Assembly: GCF_900104585.1 (NCBI RefSeq)
Contig: NZ_FNVX01000004.1
Location: 62,001 to 126,000 of the forward strand
From: Bacteroides ihuae
GTDB lineage: Bacteria > Bacteroidota > Bacteroidia > Bacteroidales > Bacteroidaceae
Length of the DNA: 64,000 bases
Reading direction: 5' to 3'
Within the stretch, counting starts at the first letter, position 1. Each line of letters opens with the position of its first letter. The notes under the pieces are model-generated. The model had not been told where the DNA came from, ran no database searches, and saw only the letters and a program-made list of their open reading frames with translations. The translations under genes and the position numbers were made by a program. Positions 46,435 through 55,046 of the stretch are shown one piece after another.

Positions 46435-46466
46435 ATAGCCCTTGCCGGTTAATCGACAAGGGCTAT
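46435..46466 (-). terminator. Terminator of the three-hydrolase unit
   Basis: The arms ATAGCCCTTG (46435-46444) and CAAGGGCTAT (46457-46466) pair perfectly. On the minus strand a T-rich run follows. It lies 4 bases beyond the stop of the hydrolase at 46470. Confidence 0.8.
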
Positions 46467-46469
46467 CTC

Positions 46470-48095
46470 TTAATTATATATGTAAAAACTTCGTTCTATG
46501 GCTTTTGCTGTCTGTACTTTTGGAAGATTGATACGACCATATTGCCATGCCACAATAGTAACCTTAACAGGATATTTAGTGCGAGGCGGAATTTTAGTAA
46601 ATACGAGCTTATCCTTGGTTATTTTTGCCGGCCCCTCTTTAATGTAATAATAGACAGGTAATCCGCTAGAAGCTTTTGCATTAAGCAGCATAGACATTTG
46701 ATGCAAACTACAGATATCCGGCAAAGAATCAAAACGAATAGATTGTTCTGCACCTTCTGTTTGAGGATAGGGAATGCGCAAGTTCAGTTGTTGCACAGTA
46801 CTCTTATAACGGCTATCTCCTCTGGAACGAGCCAACAACCAAATATCTCCCGTACGACGTTCATTATCTAATCCCATGCGGTAGAAGCGAACTGTAAAAG
46901 TAGTATCATTTATCTTTTCCACCGGACCGCAAATTCGTTCTATATGTATAGGACACGAAGCATGATCATTGCTAAAAACGGAACGTAGTGTATCGGTATA
47001 AGCAGCGGATAGATGAAAAGTCAAGCCATCCTCTTCCGGTTCGAAGCGAGCAGAAATGCGGGCATGGCTTTTAGAATTAAAGGTCAACAGCTTACCCTTC
47101 TGCATGAAACCGATATATTGCGCATGCTTGCCTCGCTCACGGGTATAATAACGCTCAGTAGCCTCAGCCATCTCTTTATCGAAATACCAAAAAGCATGAC
47201 TCTTATCTCCTTTATATTTGGCATACGGAGCAGGCTTGAACATAGGAAGAGATTGATCGCTATGCCAACGATCGGCCAACCATCCTTTGGAAGCTGAAAC
47301 AGGTATAAGCTTAATCGGAGCATCTAATGGCATTCTCTTTGGCAACCTGTTTTGGCAAGCCTTCTTCAAAAACAAGCAGAGATAACGAACCAATTCATCA
47401 CTCACATCAAAATGCCCATGTCCTGCATCTGCTAAGAATGAGAGTGGCGCTTCCGGATGATCTCGTCTGTAATCAAAAGCCGTGAACAGTCTATCTTCCC
47501 ACCATTCGTATTCGCCCATTACCATTAGCGAAGGAATGCCTTCAATTGTATGATTATCCCAATCTACGTTAGCGCGTCCATATCCGGTAAGATGGGTACG
47601 AGGAGCATCTCCGTGAATAGAAAGTATAGCCAATGTTCTATTTGGATTAAAGGCAGCAAAGTTCCACGGATAAGTAGCCATAGCCGAATGACCTATAGGT
47701 ACAATGGGTGCATACTTCAACTCAGTGTAACCCGAAACTTCACCTAACTCTGTCATCATTGCCTCAAAGATTTGCTGAACTCCGCTCTCCGGCGCCCAAG
47801 TTTGGCTTAACGACGGAGTAACCCACACAACAGCCAATCCTAGTTCGGCCATTGTTTTTCTAAAAGTTACATGTTCAAAGATTCCCTCTTCACTCATGTT
47901 ATGATATCCCACAACAACTCCCCTCACTTGTTTGCAGTCCGTAGGTACCCACAAAAAAGCTCTAGGATTACTATTCGTCTCACTAGAAACAATCCCTTTC
48001 ACCTGTATGGACCATTGCCATTCAGACGCGATAGCCTGAAGCGACATCAGAAAAATAAAAAAGCAAAGGAAATATACTTTCGTTAGTATCTTCAT
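46470..48095 (-). CDS. Exported alpha/beta-hydrolase with large unassigned C-terminal domain
   Basis: This 541-residue protein has a signal peptide (ending LQAIASE). Residues about 30-260 form an alpha/beta-hydrolase: an oxyanion-region strand (VRGVVVGYHNMSEEG), nucleophile elbow GHSAMA with Ser137, and a late histidine in DAGHGHFDVSDE. The remaining 280 residues are beta-rich, with no domain I can name. Hydrolases of this plan in PULs often act as carbohydrate esterases (acetyl, methyl or feruloyl), which fits this locus but is inferred. It starts 5 bases after the serine-hydrolase stop, so they are co-transcribed. Confidence 0.7.
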   Translation of the reverse strand: MKILTKVYFLCFFIFLMSLQAIASEWQWSIQVKGIVSSETNSNPRAFLWVPTDCKQVRGVVVGYHNMSEEGIFEHVTFRKTMAELGLAVVWVTPSLSQTWAPESGVQQIFEAMMTELGEVSGYTELKYAPIVPIGHSAMATYPWNFAAFNPNRTLAILSIHGDAPRTHLTGYGRANVDWDNHTIEGIPSLMVMGEYEWWEDRLFTAFDYRRDHPEAPLSFLADAGHGHFDVSDELVRYLCLFLKKACQNRLPKRMPLDAPIKLIPVSASKGWLADRWHSDQSLPMFKPAPYAKYKGDKSHAFWYFDKEMAEATERYYTRERGKHAQYIGFMQKGKLLTFNSKSHARISARFEPEEDGLTFHLSAAYTDTLRSVFSNDHASCPIHIERICGPVEKINDTTFTVRFYRMGLDNERRTGDIWLLARSRGDSRYKSTVQQLNLRIPYPQTEGAEQSIRFDSLPDICSLHQMSMLLNAKASSGLPVYYYIKEGPAKITKDKLVFTKIPPRTKYPVKVTIVAWQYGRINLPKVQTAKAIERSFYIYN

Positions 48096-48100
48096 ACAAT

Positions 48101-49174
48101 TTATTGATGATTATTTAGTATTTCTGTCACTGTTCTAGAAATTAGAGAACTACCATAAAAAGAAGAAAAAACATCTGCTTTGTTGGCGTCACCCTGCACA
48201 TGAGCTATAAAAAAACCATATACTCCATCGGGCTTATTTATCCACGGATAAGCTCCTGCCCATCCAGGGCTACTTACTTGATAAGCCTCACCACTTTTTT
48301 CATCCACTATTTCCCGCCATTCGCCCAAGCCATAGATGCCAGTATGATGCAGTCCCAGACTTCGTTCGACATATTCGCCAGGAAAAACACGAGCTGTACC
48401 AACTTGATCTGCTTGCATTTCACACACCGTTTGTGGGTGTAATATTTGTTTTCCCTCAAAGTTTCCATTGTGATAAATCATCTTCAGAAAACAAAGATAA
48501 TCGTGCAAAGTAGTGCATAGTCCGCCTCCCAACATTGGAGCATGCCCTCCATCCCTATTTACAGGAGTAAAATGAGAGTTCGTCATGCCTAATGGTTTAC
48601 AAATTAATTCTTGAAAAAGTTCTTCGAATTCTGTCCCTGTAACCATCTCAGCCATCCTTCCGGCAACTTGCATTGCCAGCCCACCGTACTCAAAACGAGA
48701 ACCGGGAGTAAAGATCGTATCTAAGGGAAGAATTTGCATGACAGAAGAATCTAGATGATTATAGTTATCAATCTTTGGGTCGGGTAAATAAGGACATATA
48801 CCGGAAGTGTGTGAAAGCAAGCGTCGTAGAGGGATGGCTCCCTTCACATTCCCACGAAACTCTGGTATCCATTTTTCTACTGGATCATCCCAACTCAAAG
48901 ATGTTTGATCAACAACTGCAGCAATAACGGCAGCAGCTACCCACTTTCCGGCAGAAGCAACGTATATTTGTTTGTCTTCTGCAAAACCACCATAATTCTT
49001 GCTAAAGAGTAAAGAATCATTCTTCACCACAGCAATAGCTCCACCGGGATAGTACCCTTTGCTCATCCAAGAGCTAACAATAGAATCAAGCGGATGGAAA
49101 TCATACTTTTGCGCACTACAAGGATAGCAAAAGAACAAAGAAAGTATAAATAAATAAAGACTCAAGCGTTTCAT
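48101..49174 (-). CDS. Beta-lactamase-family serine hydrolase
   Basis: This 357-residue exported protein (signal peptide ending CYPCSAQ) belongs to the class C beta-lactamase/esterase clan. The SxxK motif is SAGK (Ser74-Lys77), and a conserved LLSHTSGICPY block and a Tyr in FEYGGLAM (YxN-like) are visible. Family members include esterases (EstB type), D-aminopeptidases and penicillin-binding proteins. In this PUL, between two alpha/beta-hydrolases, a de-esterifying role on the glycan is plausible. It is the middle gene of a three-gene hydrolase unit. Confidence 0.82.
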   Translation of the reverse strand: MKRLSLYLFILSLFFCYPCSAQKYDFHPLDSIVSSWMSKGYYPGGAIAVVKNDSLLFSKNYGGFAEDKQIYVASAGKWVAAAVIAAVVDQTSLSWDDPVEKWIPEFRGNVKGAIPLRRLLSHTSGICPYLPDPKIDNYNHLDSSVMQILPLDTIFTPGSRFEYGGLAMQVAGRMAEMVTGTEFEELFQELICKPLGMTNSHFTPVNRDGGHAPMLGGGLCTTLHDYLCFLKMIYHNGNFEGKQILHPQTVCEMQADQVGTARVFPGEYVERSLGLHHTGIYGLGEWREIVDEKSGEAYQVSSPGWAGAYPWINKPDGVYGFFIAHVQGDANKADVFSSFYGSSLISRTVTEILNNHQ

Positions 49175-49232
49175 ATCTATTGATTTTCATTAATAATACG
49201 AATAAGAAGAATAAAACGCTCAATTCAAATGA

Positions 49233-50198
49233 TTATAATCCATTCAAGAAATTCAGTACTGTACGATTAAACGCTTCCGGCCTTTCCATATTGAGCATGT
49301 GTCCGCAATCATCCAACACAATTAGTTTGCCCTTAGGAAGGTAATTCAATATCTCCGGCTTCGAAAAAAAATGATTATTTGGCGACCGACCTTCCAGTAT
49401 CAGAGTCGGCACAGTAGGGCACTTTTTTTTCAATTTTACGTACCCATCCAATCCCATAACCACACGTACCTCTTTATGCAAGGACTGCCATGCATCCCAA
49501 TCGTTAATCATTTGCCAAAGTGGTTCTCGCATACGTTCACGTTGACTTCCTCCCGACTTCATCAATCTTCCAAACCAGTCTTTTTTCATTTTATCAACTC
49601 CTTTGAGTTTCAATGCTTTAATTTCAGTATCCCGTTTATAAGCCTCTTCCTTCCCCATCGGTTGGCTAGGGCCAGGAGTTTTCCTCAAATTGCCACTAGC
49701 TAAAACTGCAGATTTCACTCTTTCCGGAAAACAAGCCAACATATCCGCTCCAACAAACCCTCCCAATGAAAGTCCCACTAGATGTGCTTTCTCAATGTGC
49801 AAAGCATCCATGAGCTTTACCAAATCTTCTGCATGTGTAAACTGATGATTTTCAGTTTGAGAAGAAGAAACGCCATAACCCCGTAAATCATAACGAATAG
49901 CCCTATACTTACGTGCAAATACAGTAAATTGTTGATCCCACATCCTATGATCCAGAGAATGACCATGTATCAGAATCAAAGGCTCTCCATCACCCATTTC
50001 TTCATAATAGAGTGAGCCATTACCAACATCCACCCTACCTGATTTTATAGGTTGAACGGTTAAAGGTTTATCCATTATGGAACTATCACCACTATCCTTA
50101 TAAACGAAATCTATTGCTGATACGGCTGAAATATTTTGGGTACACAATAGAGAAAAACAAAACAGCATTGCACATGCCAATGATACATTTATTTTCAT
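49233..50198 (-). CDS. Exported alpha/beta-hydrolase
   Basis: This 321-residue protein has a signal peptide (MKINVSLACAMLFCFSLLC...) and a canonical alpha/beta-hydrolase core. It contains LILIHGHSLDHRMW (oxyanion strand), DLRGYGVSS, the nucleophile elbow GLSLGG with Ser144, and a catalytic-type His near 302 in DDCGHMLNMERPEAF. The sequence resembles lactonases/esterases of the 3-oxoadipate enol-lactonase type. It is first in a unit of three putative esterases, starting after the terminator of the SusCD unit. Substrate unknown. Confidence 0.82.
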   Translation of the reverse strand: MKINVSLACAMLFCFSLLCTQNISAVSAIDFVYKDSGDSSIMDKPLTVQPIKSGRVDVGNGSLYYEEMGDGEPLILIHGHSLDHRMWDQQFTVFARKYRAIRYDLRGYGVSSSQTENHQFTHAEDLVKLMDALHIEKAHLVGLSLGGFVGADMLACFPERVKSAVLASGNLRKTPGPSQPMGKEEAYKRDTEIKALKLKGVDKMKKDWFGRLMKSGGSQRERMREPLWQMINDWDAWQSLHKEVRVVMGLDGYVKLKKKCPTVPTLILEGRSPNNHFFSKPEILNYLPKGKLIVLDDCGHMLNMERPEAFNRTVLNFLNGL

Positions 50199-50334
50199 AC
50201 TTCGAACTATTTAAAATAAAGTTCAACTATTCATCAAGCATAATGTGTAAAGTTACATCTTTTTCTGAGAATAATCTTCAAACAAAATGAAGTATACTAT
50301 TGTAAAACCCTCATTTATACATTTCGTCACAAAA

Positions 50335-50375
50335 AATAGAAGAGATTACTTTAGGAGTAAAGAATCTCTTCTATT
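50335..50375 (-). terminator. Terminator of the SusC-SusD-lyase unit
   Basis: The 13-base arms at 50335-50347 and 50363-50375 pair perfectly (AGAAGAGATT core), with extra CTTT/AAAG pairing inside. A T-run follows on the minus strand. It lies 30 bases beyond the stop at 50405. Confidence 0.85.
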
Positions 50376-50404
50376 CAATATTGATTAATATAAGATGAAA
50401 TTAA

Positions 50405-51784
50405 TTATTTGGAAAACATCAGTGTACCCCAACCTAATTGATCATAACCACCACTATTCGATCCATAATCACCTGCACCACCATCGCTATAACCACGGCT
50501 AGAATTCTCACGCATCTTATTTACCCATAATTGTGTATATATATCTGACAATTTATAATCAGAGGTCAAGCGGTGAATCAATTCCCACGAAGGACGTACA
50601 GCACCACGGCTCTCAGTCCCGTTTTTGTGTTCTTCATACGATATGGTTGGCCAACTATTTCCTGTACAATTTTCATAAGCAGTATAAGGTAAACTTGATA
50701 CATCATATTTAAAATTACTGAGCATATTGTTCGCCTCTACTTCTCCATAATTGTATTTACCAACATATTCGCACATAGCCAAAGCACGGTTGTTATCGAA
50801 AGTAAACAAGTCTTCACCAATATTCTTAGCCATTTGACAGAAAACACCCATTAGACTAACACAAAGGGTAGCATGTCCTTGATCGCGGCCAGATTCCTGA
50901 CATTGTCCCAATGTTTCATTACTATCAGGATCTTGATGCATGAATGGAACGCCATTAACAATATTACCAGAACCAACTCCATATTTAAAATATTGGATAG
51001 CCTCATTAATCTTAAAGCTGTCATCGGTCAAAATCCCTATTGATAAAATAGCTGTCATCTCTGCCAGATCCCAGTTTAGCCAATAATGGAGCGGGCAATC
51101 CGTTAAGCCGTTATGTAAACTAAGAAATTTGCTAGCCTGTGGATAAAACACATCAACCATCCATGTCTTATACTTCCCAAAATCTGTGCTTGACCATTTA
51201 TCATAAGCACGCAATATTTCCGCTGCATTTGCCAATTGATATATCTGGATAGCTATAAGATATTCATTGGGATCAATAAAGTTTCCCTGACTATCAACAA
51301 TATAGCCAGTGCATGTTTTTGCCCATGTATTCAAGATATTTACACCAGCCTGAGCATATTGCTCATCGCCTGATATTCTCCAGCGCAAGGCCAATTGGTA
51401 GGCAGAAGCGGCATCATACATCAATTTTGTATAGTTGCTGTAGTCATTTGGATATTTCTCATGCCAATTATTATAATCCAAACGAGCCAGCAATTTTACA
51501 GGAGTTGCCGTCCAATTACTTTGGGCATGTTTACTAGATTCCAGATGGGCGAACGCATTAGTCCAAGGTTGCTCTTTAGCTTCTACTTTAGCCTTTACAT
51601 AAGCAAAATCAGCTTCTGTATGCAGCATACAAGGATGTTGCAATTTAGTGGAATAATCTTTAACTTCAGGCCAACTATCGATATCACTATAGCCATCTTT
51701 TATTTCGCTACAAGCGAAGAGAAAAGCAGAACTCAAAGCTAGAAAGAATGCTCCTAATATTTTATTTAACTGCGTATTTTTCAT
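50405..51784 (-). CDS. Alginate-lyase-fold polysaccharide lyase-like lipoprotein (PL38-like)
   Basis: This 459-residue lipoprotein (lipobox LFAC, Cys25) has the (alpha/alpha)6 alginate_lyase layout: HPCMLHTEADFAYVKAKV at the start, many helices (ALRWRISGDEQYAQAGVNILNTWA) and a likely active-site block ESGRDQGH (Glu297-His304). Relatives include PL5 and PL38 enzymes, which cut uronic-acid polymers by beta-elimination; the subfamily is my recollection from motif appearance, not a search. It starts 6 bases after the Ig-repeat lipoprotein stop and is the last gene of the SusC-SusD unit. Confidence 0.75.
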   Translation of the reverse strand: MKNTQLNKILGAFFLALSSAFLFACSEIKDGYSDIDSWPEVKDYSTKLQHPCMLHTEADFAYVKAKVEAKEQPWTNAFAHLESSKHAQSNWTATPVKLLARLDYNNWHEKYPNDYSNYTKLMYDAASAYQLALRWRISGDEQYAQAGVNILNTWAKTCTGYIVDSQGNFIDPNEYLIAIQIYQLANAAEILRAYDKWSSTDFGKYKTWMVDVFYPQASKFLSLHNGLTDCPLHYWLNWDLAEMTAILSIGILTDDSFKINEAIQYFKYGVGSGNIVNGVPFMHQDPDSNETLGQCQESGRDQGHATLCVSLMGVFCQMAKNIGEDLFTFDNNRALAMCEYVGKYNYGEVEANNMLSNFKYDVSSLPYTAYENCTGNSWPTISYEEHKNGTESRGAVRPSWELIHRLTSDYKLSDIYTQLWVNKMRENSSRGYSDGGAGDYGSNSGGYDQLGWGTLMFSK

Positions 51785-51790
51785 AGTTTA

Positions 51791-53287
51791 TTAATTATTT
51801 TCATTATTAACATAAGAATTAAGCTCATCCAGAGTTTTGAATGCACGAATCCAATAGAGATCATAGCTTGTTGCAGGTGCTAGATAATCAGCAATAACAA
51901 ACTTTAATTGCACAAGGGTGAATTTTGACCAATCGGTAGGATTCTTACTATCATATTTAGCTTGTAGATCGTAATACAAAATATTTGGTTGTGTTGTTGA
52001 TATATTACTTCCGTTTAAGACCACAAATGAATTGTTAGCACTATTTATTTGACCTAAATTATTATAACCTATAGTCGCCGGATTATCATACAATTCAAAC
52101 TTTATTGTACCAACACTATTATTGCCTGCTACTAATGCGGACAATGGCTTTATTTTAACAGCTAAATATCGATAAGTTGCCGGAGTTATTGTCACATTTT
52201 TACCTGAACCATTTGTAACCAAAGACAAATCACCTCGATATTTTGATCCACTCTTACCCATTTGCACTATTGTCTTCGTGCCATCTGATGTGCTAGTAGC
52301 ACTATTTCCCACAGCCCATGGAGAGAGTCCGTTCGCAAATGAATACCACAAACGTCCTTCTGCAACACTCACTGTAACCGATGCTGATATGGATCCATAT
52401 GCCATAGTAACCACTGCAGAACCATTAGTCAAACTATTAACATGCAATTTACCATTATTATCCACAGTTACTACTCCTTCATTGTCACTTGTCCATGTTA
52501 ATAAAGAAGCTGTCGCATCCTCCGGAGTGAGATTATAACGAATCTGATAATCTTCTCCATATCCTAATTGAGACAATTCCCCATCCTCAATTAATTCAAC
52601 ACTCGTAATTGGGACAACCACTTTGACTCCTATTTCTACCGAAGTAGAAGCAGGTACATCCGGATTTAAATCATCCGCAGTAGCCGTAATGGTCACTTTT
52701 CCTTTTCCAATTCCTGATACAATTCCGTTTTTATCCACCGTTGCAATCTTGGAATTACTACTAGACCATTTATAACGTGCGAAAGTCGCATTTTGAGGTT
52801 GAGAGGCTATATTCAACTGATATTCACTGCCTACAGCAATCTCTTCTACTGGTACGTTTGTTATTTCCATGGATTCTATATAATTAAAATGATCCAATAC
52901 TTTAACAATTTTAAAAGGAGTAGCAGAAGCTGGTCCAAAACCTATTTCAGGAGTAACTCGTACTACAGATATTCCTAAATTCTCTTTCGCTGTAATTTTT
53001 CCATTCTCTGTAATGATAGCAACAGATTCATTAGATGAAGTCCACTGAACATTAGAATTAGAGACTTTTTCTGGCTGAACAGTACAAGATAGCTGTAGTT
53101 CTCCATTTTTCAATAGACAGATTGTATCATTCTTGGCATCATAGCTGGTAGCAGCAATTGTTACGGACGAAATAGTAATTGTCTCGCTCATTGGATCACC
53201 CAAATTCTTATCATCGGAACACGAGGACAGAACTAGAATAATCATGATTACCAAACCCCCAAAATGCATTATATAATTCTTTTTCAT
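51791..53287 (-). CDS. Ig-like (BIG2) repeat lipoprotein, putative surface glycan-binding protein
   Basis: A lipoprotein of about 498 residues (lipobox LSSC), taken from the ATG at 53287. Three bacterial Ig-like group 2 repeats are visible: WTSSNESVAIITENGKITAK, WSSSNSKIATVDKNGIVSGIGKGKVTITA and WTSDNEGVVTVDNNGKLHV. The C-terminal 180 residues form a beta-rich domain (LWYSFANGLSPWAVG, YRYLAVKIKPLSAL) suited to carbohydrate binding. It occupies the SusE/SGBP position directly after susD, so it probably captures glycan at the cell surface. It lies 26 bases after the SusD stop. Confidence 0.82.
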   Translation of the reverse strand: MKKNYIMHFGGLVIMIILVLSSCSDDKNLGDPMSETITISSVTIAATSYDAKNDTICLLKNGELQLSCTVQPEKVSNSNVQWTSSNESVAIITENGKITAKENLGISVVRVTPEIGFGPASATPFKIVKVLDHFNYIESMEITNVPVEEIAVGSEYQLNIASQPQNATFARYKWSSSNSKIATVDKNGIVSGIGKGKVTITATADDLNPDVPASTSVEIGVKVVVPITSVELIEDGELSQLGYGEDYQIRYNLTPEDATASLLTWTSDNEGVVTVDNNGKLHVNSLTNGSAVVTMAYGSISASVTVSVAEGRLWYSFANGLSPWAVGNSATSTSDGTKTIVQMGKSGSKYRGDLSLVTNGSGKNVTITPATYRYLAVKIKPLSALVAGNNSVGTIKFELYDNPATIGYNNLGQINSANNSFVVLNGSNISTTQPNILYYDLQAKYDSKNPTDWSKFTLVQLKFVIADYLAPATSYDLYWIRAFKTLDELNSYVNNENN

Positions 53288-53318
53288 AACCATTATTTAT
53301 TAATTTATTTTAGGCTCA

Positions 53319-55034
53319 TTACTCCCATCCTGAATTCTGACCCAGATTCGGATTTAACTGCAACTGATCAGCAGGCAACGGATACAAATAATTCTTAGTT
53401 GACCATGTACGACCACTTTCCATAATAAGACATCCATCTTCATTTTTAGTTATAGATCCTGCAGCACCCCACGCAGATTCAAACTCAGTTCCGGCCCATT
53501 TAATACCTAAAATATCTTGAGGCATTTCAATTTCTGCTGTCTTCCAACGCTTCAAATCATCGACACGAAATCCTTCGTTAAATAACTCAACTGTACGTTC
53601 ACGGCGAATTTCCTCCCGCATATCTAAGGAATATTGTTGCACAAAGCTATTACTTAACTTGGGAATATCAGAATTCACGCGGCAACGTACCAAATTCAAT
53701 GAAATATTCAAATCCTCATCAGAGATCTTCCCATCTCGCTCGTACACAGCTTCTGCATAATTTAAGAGTACTTCCGCATAACGAATAATAGGATAATCGT
53801 AACCTTCATAAGTATCCTTAACATTGCGTTCTGTAGCCCATTTTTGGTTCTGATACCCACTCCCAGAGCGAACATCACATGCCTTAGCATGCGCTTTATC
53901 CTCTCCACTCACACCTTTCCAATCAATACGACATTCTTCGTCTTTATTTCCCCAATACATTACTCCATTAGCCAACAAAGTATTTTTCATCCTATTATCA
54001 CGTTCTTGAAACTCAGAGGCCATCTTCGCATATTGTTGAAACTTCAGTGATTTTTCAATAGGTAAACCGTCACTACACAAGTACATGTTTGCTAATTTGC
54101 GATTAATATACTGAACATTCTTCAAACAGTTATGAGTTATGTTTTTCCCTATAGGGGATAAAGTTTCGTCATGACGACGATAAAAGATGTATTCTTTATT
54201 ATCTGCTTTAGTCAGATTAGCAGGATTAGATTGAACATTTTCCAAAGTAAACAAATATTTATAAGCATATTCAGCTAAAGCTACAGGTTTAAATAATTCA
54301 AATCCACCTTTATCAATAACTTCTTTAGAAGCCTCAGCTGCAATAGTAGCCAAAATCTTACCACGAGCCTCATCCCCACGATATTTCTGCCAAGTACCCT
54401 CATACAATGCCACTCGAGAAAGAAAAGCGTAAGCAGCCCACCTTGTCAAACGTCCGTCATCATCTGTAGAGACTGTTTCAGGGAGTTCAGGCGCTGCTTC
54501 CTGCAGATCTTGAATAATAAAATCAATAACATCACCACGATCATTGCGCTGAGCATTCATCTCGGGAGAATTAATATCAATAGGTTCCTTCAGGATAATA
54601 GCATTACCATACAGTTGGACCAAATCAAAATAGCAATAAGCTCGAAAAAACTTTGCTTCAGCAACATAACGGCTGATAGATCCACTTCCTGCATAAGAAG
54701 CTGCATTCTTCAATAACAAATTGGTACGACGAATATGGGCATAATTAGCAGTATAATTAGCATCTGAAGTAGGGATGGAATTACTGCCATGGCTATATTC
54801 GTTAACAGAGGTATATGTCATCAAATCAGAACGAACGTCTGAATGGGGGCCATCATACACAGAAGAACCAAAGTCGCGTGTCCATCCATAGAAATTATTA
54901 GCAAAATATTTAAAATCATTAGCAGACTTCCAAAGGTTTCCATCAGCTAACTGATCCTGTGGATCTAAATCCAAACAAGAGCTCACCGTCATTCCTAATG
55001 ACAATATTAAAAAGATTTTCTTATATAGTTTCAT
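53319..55034 (-). CDS. SusD/RagB-family nutrient uptake lipoprotein
   Basis: This 571-residue outer-membrane lipoprotein has lipobox SSCLDL (Cys20) and the typical SusD opening (LDLDPQDQLADGNLWKSANDFKYFANNFYG). It also has TPR-type helices (YVAEAKFFRAYCYFDLVQLYG, YAEVLLNYAEAVYERDG, REEIRRERTVELFNEGFRVDDLKRWK) and the conserved C-terminal NYLYPLPADQLQLNPNLGQN. It caps the SusC transporter and binds the target glycan. The gene starts 12 bases after the SusC stop. Confidence 0.96.
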   Translation of the reverse strand: MKLYKKIFLILSLGMTVSSCLDLDPQDQLADGNLWKSANDFKYFANNFYGWTRDFGSSVYDGPHSDVRSDLMTYTSVNEYSHGSNSIPTSDANYTANYAHIRRTNLLLKNAASYAGSGSISRYVAEAKFFRAYCYFDLVQLYGNAIILKEPIDINSPEMNAQRNDRGDVIDFIIQDLQEAAPELPETVSTDDDGRLTRWAAYAFLSRVALYEGTWQKYRGDEARGKILATIAAEASKEVIDKGGFELFKPVALAEYAYKYLFTLENVQSNPANLTKADNKEYIFYRRHDETLSPIGKNITHNCLKNVQYINRKLANMYLCSDGLPIEKSLKFQQYAKMASEFQERDNRMKNTLLANGVMYWGNKDEECRIDWKGVSGEDKAHAKACDVRSGSGYQNQKWATERNVKDTYEGYDYPIIRYAEVLLNYAEAVYERDGKISDEDLNISLNLVRCRVNSDIPKLSNSFVQQYSLDMREEIRRERTVELFNEGFRVDDLKRWKTAEIEMPQDILGIKWAGTEFESAWGAAGSITKNEDGCLIMESGRTWSTKNYLYPLPADQLQLNPNLGQNSGWE

Positions 55035-55046
55035 AATCTATTCCTA

